This document shows positions 23,969 to 32,518 of a DNA stretch of 43,440 nucleotides, piece by piece. Origin of the DNA: Fibrobacter sp. (GTDB lineage: Bacteria; Fibrobacterota; Fibrobacteria; Fibrobacterales; Fibrobacteraceae); the NCBI GenBank assembly GCA_016285835.1, contig JAEERM010000016.1, positions 1-43,440 on the forward strand, given 5' to 3'. Below the pieces are notes generated by a model. It was not told the origin of the DNA. It worked only from the letters and a program-made list of their open reading frames with translations, and ran no database searches. How positions within the stretch are numbered: the first letter of the stretch is position 1; the number at the start of each line of letters is the position of its first letter. The translations under genes and the position numbers were made by a program.

Positions 23969-24440
23969 GCCGGGAATCCTGTACGACGCCGATGTCGTCC
24001 ACGAAATTTTGCCGCAGAAGTTCCCTTTCGCCTTTGTCGACGAGGTCATTTCGCTCGAAGTCGGTAAGGAAGCCGCCGAAGGTGTGGAAGCCGTGAACCC
24101 CTCCATTGTTGCCACGTTCCACCTCACTGGTGACGAAGGCTTTTTGAAGGGCCATTTTCCCGGTAATCCGGTGATGCCCGGTGTCATCCAGATCGAGGCG
24201 ATGGCCCAGGCGGCCACCATCCTCACGATGATTGTCAAAGAAGCCGATGTGGCCGGCAAGCGACCCGCATTCATGGGCGTCGAGGAATGCCGTTTCCGCG
24301 CTCCCGTCATCCCGAAGGCCGACCTTGTCTTGAAGGCAACGCTTACCTTTGCGCGCCGCGGTATCTACAAGTACAACGGCGAAATCTACCAGGGCGATAC
24401 GCTCATGAGCAAGGCGAGCTTCAGCGCGGCCATGGTCTAG
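23934..24440 (+). CDS. fabZ: 3-hydroxyacyl-ACP dehydratase FabZ
   Basis: FabZ dehydrates beta-hydroxyacyl-ACP in fatty-acid synthesis and competes with the Lpx acyltransferases for the same substrate. The 168-residue protein has the hot-dog fold motifs: catalytic His74 in KGHFPGNPVMPG and Glu88 in QIEAMAQA, 14 residues apart as in E. coli. The usual LPHRYPF has become LPQKFPF, which is not catalytic. AAGGAGG lies nine bases before the ATG and inside the end of lpxC, so it has its own ribosome entry despite the overlap. Confidence 0.95.
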   Translation: MSLLESLRKSDKPGILYDADVVHEILPQKFPFAFVDEVISLEVGKEAAEGVEAVNPSIVATFHLTGDEGFLKGHFPGNPVMPGVIQIEAMAQAATILTMIVKEADVAGKRPAFMGVEECRFRAPVIPKADLVLKATLTFARRGIYKYNGEIYQGDTLMSKASFSAAMV

Positions 24441-24441
24441 T

Positions 24442-25320
24442 ATGATGAATGTCCTTATCCTAGCTGCGGGGCTGGGGACGCGCCTGCGCCCCCTGACTCA
24501 TGACATGCCGAAACCGCTTGTGCCCGTGGTGGATGCCTCGGTGCTTGAACTGCAGGCGCAAAAAGCCCGGCAGCTGGGTGAGGTTGTTCTGCACGTGAAC
24601 GCCCATTACCTCGCCGATCAGGTGGAAGCCGAGGCCGCACGTCTCGGCTTTGAGAAGGTCTGGCTCGAACCCGAGATTCTGGGGACGGCGGGGCCGCTCA
24701 GCCGCATTTACCGCGCCGGGTATCGCGGCGGGCTCTTGGTGATGAACGGCGACGCATATTGTCAGTTTGATTTGGCTCGGTTTGTCGAGGCGGCGGTCTC
24801 GGCCGGGTCCGACTTTGCACTGCTCGGCGTGGATTTCCCGAAGGTGAACACGCTCCGTGTGGATTCGCGGGGGAGGCTTTCCGGGGTCCTCAAGAATTTT
24901 GGCGAGAGCGAAGGCGTGGCGGTCACGTTCTCGGGCGTGTCGTGGTACAGCGACGCTGCTCTTTCGAGGATGGATGCCGCCGAGTTCAATATCGTCAATT
25001 TCTGGAAGTCCGAAGTGGACGCCGGAAGGCCTCCCTTCGTGGACATGAGCCAGAAGGACGCTCTCTGGATAGACATGGGTTCGCCCGAAGGCCTCAAGCG
25101 CGCTTGCGACGCCCGTCGCGAGGAACTCGGCGTCGATAGCTGGGTGGCCGGGGCCGCTTACGCGGGCCCGCGCTACACTCGTTCCGTAGTGCAGCGCGTC
25201 GGGGATGTCCCTGCCGATGCCGCCATTACGGACTCCATTCTTTACGAGGGAGCGACCGTGCAACCGGGCGAAAGCGTGGTCCGTGAAATCCGTGGCAGGG
25301 GCTTTTGCTGGAAACTTTAG
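24442..25320 (+). CDS. Sugar-1-phosphate nucleotidyltransferase, MurU-like
   Basis: A 292-residue nucleotidyltransferase. The N-terminal LAAGLGTRLRPLT and MPKPLVPVV are the nucleotide-binding and sugar-phosphate motifs. GTAGPLSRIYRAGY and VMNGDAYCQFD (metal-binding Asp) follow, then IDMGSPEGLKRA. Such enzymes make NDP-sugars. With an AmgK-like kinase directly downstream, the best match is MurU, which forms UDP-MurNAc from MurNAc-1-phosphate in cell-wall recycling. It could alternatively make GDP-heptose (HddC-like) or another sugar nucleotide. The C-terminal ~60 residues resemble a short beta-helix end. The gene starts 1 bp after the fabZ stop; ATGATG gives two possible starts. Confidence 0.8.
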   Translation: MMNVLILAAGLGTRLRPLTHDMPKPLVPVVDASVLELQAQKARQLGEVVLHVNAHYLADQVEAEAARLGFEKVWLEPEILGTAGPLSRIYRAGYRGGLLVMNGDAYCQFDLARFVEAAVSAGSDFALLGVDFPKVNTLRVDSRGRLSGVLKNFGESEGVAVTFSGVSWYSDAALSRMDAAEFNIVNFWKSEVDAGRPPFVDMSQKDALWIDMGSPEGLKRACDARREELGVDSWVAGAAYAGPRYTRSVVQRVGDVPADAAITDSILYEGATVQPGESVVREIRGRGFCWKL

Positions 25321-25417
25321 CCGTGAGGCTTTGCCGGAAATCACAAGAAGTGCCATTTTTTGTGCTTTTTTCTGAAAAAAACTGTTTTTGGCGCTCTTGA
25401 AAACATATATTGAACGT

Positions 25418-26431
25418 ATGAATAAAGAAGAACTTGTTTTATCTCCCAAAATAAACGAATACCTTTTTGCTCATGGCTATTCCGACGGCTTTGAAGTTGA
25501 ACCCATTGCCGGTGCTGGTTCTGGCCGCCGTTATTACCGTATCAAGAATTCCGAACGGTCTTGCGTGGTGCAGGTTTCTCCCGAGGTGAACGACGATTTC
25601 AATCGCTTTGTCGAGTATTCCAAGATGTTCCTGGATTACAAGCTGCCTGTTCCCCGTGTCTATTGTGTCGATACTTCGGCCTGCCAAATTCTCCAGGAAG
25701 ACCTGGGCAAGCGTAGCCTTTACGATTACGTCAATCCTAGCGACCAGTCCGGAAGCGTCCGCATCCTTTATCCCGAAGTGATCGAAGCGCTTATCCGCTG
25801 GCAGAACGCATCCCAGTCCCTGTTCAGCAACCACACCAACATCTGGCTGTACCGGTTCGATTTTGCCGCCCTCAAGTGGGAGACGGATTACTTTACCCAG
25901 AACTACTTGATTGACTATAAGGGCATCAAGGAAATTCCGGTTGCCGTCACGAACTTCTATTCGCTCCTCGCTGTTTCTGTCGAGGCGCAGACCAAGGTGC
26001 TCATGCATCGCGATTTCCAGTCGCAAAACATCATGGTGCGTCCTAACTCCGAAATCGCATTCGTCGATTTCCAGGGTGCCCGTCGTGGTTCCATGTTCTA
26101 CGACATCGCATCGCTGCTCTGGGATCCTTACGTTTGCCTCCCGCTCGACATGATCAAGGATTTCTTCGAATACTGGCACACCTACTATGCCGGTGCCCGC
26201 ATTTATTCCAAGGAAGATGCCTGGATGTGCTTCATCCATGCAAGTCTCCAGCGCGTGATGCAGGCTTTGGGAGCGTATTGCTTCCTTTCTAGGCAAAAGA
26301 AAATTCAAAAGTTCGAACAGTACATTGAGCCGGGCAAGAAACAACTCTTGGCGTTGTTCTCGGAATTCAAGCTCATTGCTAATGCGACAGACAAGGAACT
26401 CTTCCCGTTCATGGAAGAAGCCCTTTCGTAG
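25418..26431 (+). CDS. Aminoglycoside-phosphotransferase-fold sugar kinase, AmgK-like
   Basis: A 337-residue kinase of the APH fold. AGAGSGRRYYRI is the nucleotide loop, VLMHRDFQSQNIMV contains the catalytic Asp and Asn, and AFVDFQGARRGSMFYD the metal-binding Asp. The Gln-rich Brenner motif and the FQGARRGSMFYDIASLLWDPY segment are typical of AmgK, which phosphorylates MurNAc or GlcNAc at C1. Next to a MurU-like enzyme it suggests peptidoglycan sugar salvage. The ATG at 25418 is preferred over a TTG at 25388. TATATT ends six bases before this ATG and there is no Shine-Dalgarno, so a leaderless start is possible. Confidence 0.82.
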   Translation: MNKEELVLSPKINEYLFAHGYSDGFEVEPIAGAGSGRRYYRIKNSERSCVVQVSPEVNDDFNRFVEYSKMFLDYKLPVPRVYCVDTSACQILQEDLGKRSLYDYVNPSDQSGSVRILYPEVIEALIRWQNASQSLFSNHTNIWLYRFDFAALKWETDYFTQNYLIDYKGIKEIPVAVTNFYSLLAVSVEAQTKVLMHRDFQSQNIMVRPNSEIAFVDFQGARRGSMFYDIASLLWDPYVCLPLDMIKDFFEYWHTYYAGARIYSKEDAWMCFIHASLQRVMQALGAYCFLSRQKKIQKFEQYIEPGKKQLLALFSEFKLIANATDKELFPFMEEALS

Positions 26432-26436
26432 GCCAC

Positions 26437-26859
26437 ATGAAACCGATATCTTGCAAATTCTATAAAGAAACCGTGGATTTTGGGCGGGCTTTGGGCCTAG
26501 CCTACGAATCCCTTGTCAATTCTCCTCATGAATTCGATTCCATTGCTGCGTGGACCAAACTTTCGGAACGCGTGTCGCAAGGGGTCTACATGGGGGACGG
26601 CTTGCTTTTGCCGCATACGCGCATTCCGGGTTTGCCCGCTCCGCTAATGGCTTTTGTCGTTGCTCCGGAAGGTTTTTCGGGAGTGACCATCCCCGGCAGG
26701 GAAACGGCCAGGTTCATGTGCCTGCTGCTCTCTCCGGCCGAGTCGGCGACTGTGCATACCCAGGCCATTGCGGAGATGGCTCGCCTCATTCTGGATAAGG
26801 AATGGAAGGAAAGAGCACTCGCGTGCCAGTCGGACTCCGAAGTGTCCAACCTTTTTTAG
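26437..26859 (+). CDS. PTS EIIA type 2 / PtsN-like protein
   Basis: A 140-residue EIIA-fold protein. The phospho-acceptor His60 lies in GLLLPHTRIPG, followed by LMAFVVAPEGF and the late MARLILDKEWK helix. Such proteins take phosphate from HPr and either drive sugar uptake (FruA type) or regulate metabolism (PtsN, nitrogen PTS). No EIIB/EIIC is nearby, so a regulatory role is likelier. It starts 5 bp after the kinase gene and probably closes this operon. Its stop is 18 bp from that of the convergent Wzi-like gene. Confidence 0.85.
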   Translation: MKPISCKFYKETVDFGRALGLAYESLVNSPHEFDSIAAWTKLSERVSQGVYMGDGLLLPHTRIPGLPAPLMAFVVAPEGFSGVTIPGRETARFMCLLLSPAESATVHTQAIAEMARLILDKEWKERALACQSDSEVSNLF

Positions 26860-26877
26860 CTTATTTGAAAATTTAGC

Positions 26878-28320
26878 TTAGAACTGTATCGAGCCGGACA
26901 GCGATGCCCGGTAACCTTCGTAGTCACCAAAATAGCGCGTGTACGATGTCTTGAGCGTTGCCCAATACCACGGGGTGATGGCCAATGCACCGCCGAGTTC
27001 GTTGTATCGGAGGGTGGAATTGTCGTTGAGGAATTTCTTGTCGGTACGGTCTTCGGGCCCGTGGATGTCTGTGATGTTCCCGCCGAAAGCGGTGTCCTTG
27101 GCGACCGCGCCTGCGATGAGTGTTCCCTTGACAAATTTCCATGTGGCGCTCAGTTCGCTATGGATTTCTTGGGCGTTGGGGCCGAGGTCGCTGCCCAGGC
27201 TTTGCGCGTAGTTTGCATACGTGTAACCGCCGCCCTTGTGGTGCGTGTACACCCAAGGCTCGATTCGGGTATATTCGGCGAACCAGTCAAGCGTTACGGG
27301 GCCGAGTTTCAGGTTGTCGCGGGCGAGGCCGAGGGTTGCCGCCCACTTGTTGCCCCACCAGGAATCGTCGAACATGGATGTCGGGGATTTCATGTCGTCC
27401 CAGAGGAGTTCCGCGTAGAATTCCCAGTTGGGGATTGTCTTTACGCTCAAGTCAAAGGCGAGCGAGATGTTGTCCTGGTCGCCCAGGAGATGTTCCTCGA
27501 AAACGTAGGGAATAAAGGGAATGACGTACGCCCATTCCATTTCTCGCGTGGCGTATTCGGCGTCTTCGTTCGGGTTTATGCCCGGATCTTCTGTCGTGGT
27601 CCCGTATAGGGCGGTTTCAGAGAGGCCGAACTGGATATTGAACGGCAAGTTCATCGCAAGCCTGTGGTTGTGGAAATACTTGCCGCTTCCTTTCTTTTCG
27701 AATAGTTTTGCTGCGTGTTGCGAGTAGGTGAGGGGGCCAATGGTGAATTCATAGCCGAAATATGGAGTCGGAGCTGCATCGTATATGCGGCTGCTGGAAT
27801 CTTGCCAGGGCCTGTAGAAACTGCGTTCCCCGCGCAAGATGACATGGTGGCGGCGTGCAGGACCGACTTCCAGGTAGTTAAATCCGGCGAGCAGGCCGAG
27901 CGGAGCGATATCGTACCTGGCATTTGCCGCGAAAATGTCCCATGTGCGTTTGTTTTCGCTCTGTTTGTTGTAGGGAATACCTTCGTTCGGGTTGTAGAAA
28001 TGGTCTGCGATATCCCTGTTGGTGTGGTCCGTGCTTACCTTGACGCGAGCCTCATAGTGGAACGATTCGGTGAATTTGCCGTCGAGGAACAAGCGTACCG
28101 ATGCCGAGTTGTCGTAGTGCGTCGGTGCGTTTGTGAGGTTCGTGATGGAGGCTGAATCCAGCAGTTGCGCATGGAGGTTCACTAGGGCGCCCCGCGAACT
28201 GTCTGCAAGCGTGAACGCCGTAGAATCGTCAAAACCTTGGAAGGCAAGCGCCTGTGATGCTAGCGAAAGAGCCAAGGAGGCCGAGAAAATCGTAAACGAA
28301 GTGCGTTTTAGTGTGCGCAT
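26878..28320 (-). CDS. Capsule-assembly Wzi-like outer-membrane protein
   Basis: A 480-residue exported beta-barrel protein. The signal peptide runs to about residue 27 (SLALSLASQALA). YNPNEGIPYNKQS, RHHVILRGERSFYRPW and FGYEFTIGPLTYS resemble the Wzi family, outer-membrane proteins that help anchor group 1 capsule. The protein ends in a barrel-type Phe (SGSIQF). An upstream open extension of 81 codons is Pro/Arg-rich shadow inside the glycosyltransferase gene, so the start is set at 28320, with GAAGGAAG upstream. It overlaps the glycosyltransferase gene by 13 nt and forms one operon with three glycosyltransferases. Confidence 0.85.
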   Translation of the reverse strand: MRTLKRTSFTIFSASLALSLASQALAFQGFDDSTAFTLADSSRGALVNLHAQLLDSASITNLTNAPTHYDNSASVRLFLDGKFTESFHYEARVKVSTDHTNRDIADHFYNPNEGIPYNKQSENKRTWDIFAANARYDIAPLGLLAGFNYLEVGPARRHHVILRGERSFYRPWQDSSSRIYDAAPTPYFGYEFTIGPLTYSQHAAKLFEKKGSGKYFHNHRLAMNLPFNIQFGLSETALYGTTTEDPGINPNEDAEYATREMEWAYVIPFIPYVFEEHLLGDQDNISLAFDLSVKTIPNWEFYAELLWDDMKSPTSMFDDSWWGNKWAATLGLARDNLKLGPVTLDWFAEYTRIEPWVYTHHKGGGYTYANYAQSLGSDLGPNAQEIHSELSATWKFVKGTLIAGAVAKDTAFGGNITDIHGPEDRTDKKFLNDNSTLRYNELGGALAITPWYWATLKTSYTRYFGDYEGYRASLSGSIQF

Positions 28321-29234
28321 AGAGCTTCCTTCAGCAAAGTCAGGTGATTCTTGGCGTATTCCGCGAATTTCTTGTTGAACAGGGCGAATACGCATACGGG
28401 GAGCAGGCGTGCAGAACTGCGGCAGACGCGGAAACTCCTGGAAAGGATAACCCCTTTTTTGCCCATGTGCTTGCCGAACACGTATTGTTGGGAGCGGTCG
28501 TGCTGGAGTGCCCGGCTGAGACTGCTCCTGGCCGATCCACCGCCTAGGTGGATGATGCTGCACTTGCTCTGGATGTAGAAATGGTAACCGATTTTGATAG
28601 CGCGATGGGCGAGGTCCCAGTCTTCGTAATACATGAAGATGTTCTCATCAAAACCGCCCAGCATTCCGTAAAGGTTCGCGGGCATCATCCAGCAAACGGC
28701 GCTTGCCCAGTAGGTTTTGTAGAACGTTGTGTCGGGGCAGAGTTTGGGATTGCCTTCGAGGTGCCGCGCGGCTGCGGATTCCATCCGGAATGCGTTCAAG
28801 AAAAACTGTAGCGGGTTGATTTTGGCGAAATAGTTGTGCTGCGGGGTTCCGTCGCTGTTTCGCACGGTCGGGACGACGATCGCATCGCCAAAGTGTGTTT
28901 GCGCTTCGGTCAGGGATTTGCGCAATTCGATGATTGTCGCTGGGTCGAGGCGCGTGTCGTTGTTCAGGAGGCAGATGGCGTCGAACTTGGTTCCGTCATC
29001 CTTGAGCCCTTGGACTGCGGCGTTATTTGCTCGGCCAAACCCGAGATTTTCTGTTTGCGGGTAGACTTTCACGTAAGGGAACTGTTCGCGGATGTTTTCT
29101 ACAGTTCCGTCGGTGCTTGCGTTGTCGGCCACGGCGATGACAAAGTCGTCTTGCGGGAGGGTTGAAAGGTCCGAAAGGCAATTTTGCGTTATGGGCCAGC
29201 CGTTGTATGTGACCATGATGATGGCGGTTTTCAT
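28308..29234 (-). CDS. Family 2 glycosyltransferase, rhamnosyltransferase-like
   Basis: A 308-residue GT-A fold enzyme. IIMVTYNGWPIT, VADNASTDGT and NLGFGRANNAAV are the nucleotide-sugar-binding segments, LLNNDTRLDP contains the metal-binding DxD-like site (NNDT), and MYYEDWDLAHRAIKIGY (with the ED-D catalytic region) is typical of WbbL/RfbN-type rhamnosyltransferases. There is a hydrophobic stretch near the C-terminus (SARLLPVCVFALF), maybe membrane-associated. It builds a surface polysaccharide or O-antigen. The start overlaps the upstream glycosyltransferase stop by 4 nt. Confidence 0.9.
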   Translation of the reverse strand: MKTAIIMVTYNGWPITQNCLSDLSTLPQDDFVIAVADNASTDGTVENIREQFPYVKVYPQTENLGFGRANNAAVQGLKDDGTKFDAICLLNNDTRLDPATIIELRKSLTEAQTHFGDAIVVPTVRNSDGTPQHNYFAKINPLQFFLNAFRMESAAARHLEGNPKLCPDTTFYKTYWASAVCWMMPANLYGMLGGFDENIFMYYEDWDLAHRAIKIGYHFYIQSKCSIIHLGGGSARSSLSRALQHDRSQQYVFGKHMGKKGVILSRSFRVCRSSARLLPVCVFALFNKKFAEYAKNHLTLLKEALCAH

Positions 29235-30340
29235 GATTGCCTCCTCGTGGTCAGCGATTCAAACAGTTCCAATAAGGAGCGTGCCGAATTTTCCCAGCTA
29301 TAGTGTTCCAGGAGCTTGTTCAGCCCAGCATCTTCGTGTAGTTTTTTTTCTACAGCCGTTCTGTTGTTGTAGAAGGACTTTATGGCGCTAGCAATGGATT
29401 CCGGGTCTTTGGCGTCGAAATAGGTGGCGAAGTCTCCGGCAATTTCTTCCATGGCGCTGTCTTTGGTCGTAAGGACCGGAGTCCTTTGGGCTAAAGCTTC
29501 GAGGACGGGGAGCCCGAACCCTTCGTACAGTGACGGGAATATTACGGCGGCACTGGTGCGGTAAAGTTCGCTAAGTTCGTTGTCGCTTACAAAGCCCAGA
29601 TGCGTTATGTTGTTTGTGACAGGCGTTTTTGAAAGAATGTCGCAGATGGATTTGTTTCTCCAACCTTTGGGGCCTGTAATTGTCAGTGAGATATCTTGGC
29701 CGTTGTCGTGCAAAATTTCCAGTGCGTGAATCAATGCGGGCAAGTTCTTGCGGGGTTCCAGGCTGCCGACAAAAAGCAGGTTGTTGTTTCTGGGGGTTGT
29801 GGCCGGCTGTGTTGTCGGGGCCTTAGCACCGTTGTAGACAACATGCAACTTGGTTGTGTCTATTTTCGGGAAAAAGTGGAATAGCTCGTCTTTCGTGAAT
29901 TCGGAAACGGGGCAGATGGCGTCTGCTATTTCTATCGACTTGTTGCCGAAAAGCCTGTTGATCCAAAGGACGCTTTTGACCATGGTTTCCGGGAAGCGCT
30001 TGTACACGAGATCGTGGACGGTCAGTACGCGGATGGCCCTTCCTGTGTTCCCGACGGGGAGCGTTTGTTCTGGCCCCCAGAAAATATCAATATCGTTTTC
30101 GCGGATAAAACCAGGCAATGTGCTTTGCTGCCACAAAATGCCAGGAAGGCGTATTTCGCTTTTGCAGACTTGGACTTTGAAGTTTGCCGCTGTGGGGACA
30201 AATGGCGTTTTTGTCGGGGCGAACAGCACGTATTCATTTTGGCTGTCGATTTTTTGCAAGGCTTCGAGAATGCAGCGCAGGTAACGCCCGATTCCGGCGT
30301 TGTTGTAACGGAGGCACTTTATGTCGATTCCGATGCGCAT
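29231..30340 (-). CDS. Family 4 glycosyltransferase
   Basis: A 369-residue GT-B enzyme. The N-terminal GIDIKCLRYNNAGIGRYLR is characteristic of mannosyltransferase-like GT4 proteins. LLFVGSLEPRKNLPALI, then FPSLYEGFGLPVLEALAQ with the E-x7-E motif, forms the nucleotide-sugar site. It probably transfers mannose or another hexose from an NDP-sugar in capsule or O-antigen synthesis; the sugar is not readable. The start shares a base with the stop of the next glycosyltransferase upstream (TGATG). Confidence 0.92.
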   Translation of the reverse strand: MRIGIDIKCLRYNNAGIGRYLRCILEALQKIDSQNEYVLFAPTKTPFVPTAANFKVQVCKSEIRLPGILWQQSTLPGFIRENDIDIFWGPEQTLPVGNTGRAIRVLTVHDLVYKRFPETMVKSVLWINRLFGNKSIEIADAICPVSEFTKDELFHFFPKIDTTKLHVVYNGAKAPTTQPATTPRNNNLLFVGSLEPRKNLPALIHALEILHDNGQDISLTITGPKGWRNKSICDILSKTPVTNNITHLGFVSDNELSELYRTSAAVIFPSLYEGFGLPVLEALAQRTPVLTTKDSAMEEIAGDFATYFDAKDPESIASAIKSFYNNRTAVEKKLHEDAGLNKLLEHYSWENSARSLLELFESLTTRRQS

Positions 30341-31281
30341 CAGTCCTTACCGAAAAACCTTTGGGCGAGGGGGAGGCCTACGGCCATGAAAAGTACCCGT
30401 TGTAAAGTCTTGAATGTGCCTGCCTGTAAAAAGAGGTCGTGGCGGTTGGCAAATGCCCACGGAATGGCCGAGGGGCTGAATGCGGACTGCTGGCGGAGCA
30501 GCGAAAACTCCAGGAGCTTTTCAGCAAAGCGGGTTTCGCCATTTGAAAGCTTGAGCTCGTGCTTATGGCAGAGAATTTCTTCAATCCATTTTTGCTGTGT
30601 TGCAAGTGTTTCGCTCATGGAGGGCTGGCGCGCACCTCCGACGGCGTTGTTGCCGTGAATCCTGTATTTGGCGACTGCTTGCGGGATAGGCTTTATTCCT
30701 CCGTTTTTCAGTGCATGCATGGCCACCCACCTGTCGTGGACCGAGACATTTTCCGAAATAGGGAGGATTGTGGGCAAAAGGCTTGCCCTGAAAAGGGATA
30801 GGCAGCCGGTGACGTTATTAATTCCGGCGATTTGGCGTCTCATGCTGTTGTGCGTGTCGATTTTCGAGAATTCGCGCCACGAGGGAGCTGTCCTCTGGCC
30901 TTTTCCGTCGATGACTTCGGCATCGCCGTATACGAGTGCGGCATCTCCGATTTCGTTTTCGAGGGTCTCGAGTTTGTCGGCGAGCCAGATGTCGTCTTGG
31001 TCGGCAAGCGCGATATAATCATCGTTGCTCAGTTGGAGCCTAGCTTCTTCCAACCCCTTTGCAAAGGCTGCCCTATGTCCCTGGTTTTTGGGGGAGCGGA
31101 GAATTTGCATGGGGAGGCGGGTGCAGTTCATCTCCAAAATTTTTGCGGTGGAATCGGAGGAACCGTCGTCGATGGCGATAATCTTGTCGGCAGGTCGGGT
31201 TTGCGCCACCAGGGAATCAAGCATCTCCGGAAGATACTTTTCTCCGTTGTAGGTTGCAAGAACGATGCAGATTTTCGCCAT
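30340..31281 (-). CDS. Family 2 glycosyltransferase
   Basis: A 313-residue GT-A enzyme starting MAKICIVLATYNGEKYL. IAIDDGSSDSTAKIL, the DDYIALADQDDIWLADK segment with its DQDD metal site, and VSVHDRWVAMHAL are characteristic of the rhamnosyltransferase-type GT2 group. The ATG at 31281 is chosen because the frame upstream is Arg/His-rich shadow opposite the divergent GT4 gene. It is the first gene of the minus-strand operon ending in the Wzi-like gene. The 96-bp gap to the divergent GT4 gene must hold both promoters. Confidence 0.9.
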   Translation of the reverse strand: MAKICIVLATYNGEKYLPEMLDSLVAQTRPADKIIAIDDGSSDSTAKILEMNCTRLPMQILRSPKNQGHRAAFAKGLEEARLQLSNDDYIALADQDDIWLADKLETLENEIGDAALVYGDAEVIDGKGQRTAPSWREFSKIDTHNSMRRQIAGINNVTGCLSLFRASLLPTILPISENVSVHDRWVAMHALKNGGIKPIPQAVAKYRIHGNNAVGGARQPSMSETLATQQKWIEEILCHKHELKLSNGETRFAEKLLEFSLLRQQSAFSPSAIPWAFANRHDLFLQAGTFKTLQRVLFMAVGLPLAQRFFGKD

Positions 31282-31377
31282 GTTTTGAATATAGCTAATA
31301 ATGGCCTGGTTTGTTGTGATTGCGGACACCCGTTTCTGTTCTATATTTGTATTTTGTTTTGCATTTGATGAACTGGA

Positions 31378-32517
31378 ATGTGGATGAGGCCGATGATGAA
31401 CAGTCGAAAGAAGGTTTTGCTTGTTTGTGACAAGAATGAATGTACCAGCTTCGGTCGGCTGGCGCTTTCTATCATGCAGGCTCTCGGTCCTGATTTCGAT
31501 GTCGACACACTTTGGCTCAAGACTCCAAAGTTCTTCGGTGATAAATCCGCCCGCGCGAGGCTTGAAATCTGGGCTCCGTCCTTGCATGTAGGATTCTTTA
31601 CGTTCCGCCGCCCGTTCAAGAAAATTCTCAAGCAAGAATGCCCCGATGTCGTCTTCTTTATCCGTCCGGAACTGGGATTCCTTGTCCCTATTGCAAAATC
31701 GGCGTGTCCCAAGGCCAGGGCGGTCATGTTCGTTCACGACACCTTTGCAGAAACTCTTTACCCGGATAGTCTCAAGTTCAAGGTGTTGAACCGTTTCTTT
31801 ATTCGCGATACGGTCAAGTCGGATTACTACGTGTACAATTCCCAGTGGACGCGCCACGAGGCCGAAGCGCATTTCGGCACGGCGGGGACCAAAGGGACTG
31901 TTATCGGGTGCCCTATTGATTCTAAACTTTTTAGTGCCCCCACGCAACCGATTGATGCTGCTGCCCGCGAAGAGTTCCGTGAAAAATTCAATATTCGCGG
32001 GTTCAAGGCAATGTGCCTGAACGTGAGTCTGGATGAACCACGAAAGAATATCGAGACTTATTTCGAGATGGCTCGCCTGCGCCCCGACGTGGCTTTTGTA
32101 CGAGTGGGGAAGGTCTCCGATCGGTTGGAACAGATTATTGATCGCGACCATTTGACCAATGTTTTCCATTTCCCGGAATTCCATGCGCATGAACTGCGCG
32201 ATTTTTACCGCCATGCGGATTTGCTGGTTTATCCCTCGCTTCTGGAAGGCTTTGGTATGCCTCCCATCGAGGCGCTATCGTGCGGAACTCCTTCTGTTGC
32301 TGCTGCGACATCGGCCATGAAGGAAAATTTGGAGGGCGTTGTTCCGTTGGTGGATCCGCCAACGAATGTCGCCGCCTATGTGGATATTTTGGACCGTGTG
32401 CTTGCGGGGGGCGATATCGTGAATGTGGAGAACAAGGCCAAGCTTTTGGAATATTGTTCCAATGAGGCCTTTGCCCGTCGTGTTGGCGGTGCAATTCTTG
32501 AGTCTCTTGAAGGCTAG
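31378..32517 (+). CDS. Family 4 glycosyltransferase
   Basis: A 379-residue GT-B enzyme with KVLLVCDKNECTSFGRLAL at the start, VMFVHDTFAETLYP in the N-domain and LVYPSLLEGFGMPPIEALSCG with the E-x7-E motif. CLNVSLDEPRKNIETY is the start of the C-terminal domain. Several ATGs cluster at 31378, 31384, 31393 and 31396; those at 31393/31396 have GGATGAGG upstream and may be the true start. A TATATT at 31342-31347 is a likely -10 box. It stops 1 bp before the convergent gene's stop. The sugar is unknown. Confidence 0.9.
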   Translation: MWMRPMMNSRKKVLLVCDKNECTSFGRLALSIMQALGPDFDVDTLWLKTPKFFGDKSARARLEIWAPSLHVGFFTFRRPFKKILKQECPDVVFFIRPELGFLVPIAKSACPKARAVMFVHDTFAETLYPDSLKFKVLNRFFIRDTVKSDYYVYNSQWTRHEAEAHFGTAGTKGTVIGCPIDSKLFSAPTQPIDAAAREEFREKFNIRGFKAMCLNVSLDEPRKNIETYFEMARLRPDVAFVRVGKVSDRLEQIIDRDHLTNVFHFPEFHAHELRDFYRHADLLVYPSLLEGFGMPPIEALSCGTPSVAAATSAMKENLEGVVPLVDPPTNVAAYVDILDRVLAGGDIVNVENKAKLLEYCSNEAFARRVGGAILESLEG

Positions 32518-32518
32518 T

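Noticed and set aside
23934..24040. FabZ as catalytically dead because LPHR reads LPQK
   Set aside because: The catalytic pair is His in GHFPG and Glu in EAMAQ, both present at the correct spacing.
24460..25449. 329-codon minus-strand open frame opposite the MurU-like gene
   Set aside because: The plus strand has clear nucleotidyltransferase motifs and fits the operon.
28321..28563. N-terminal 81-residue extension of the Wzi-like protein
   Set aside because: It would place the signal peptide internally and is shadow of the glycosyltransferase gene; ATG 28320 has a ribosome site and a clean signal peptide.
31282..32214. 311-residue N-terminal extension of the GT2 protein
   Set aside because: Antisense to the GT4 gene, no motif; the GT2 domain starts at MAKICIVLATYNG.
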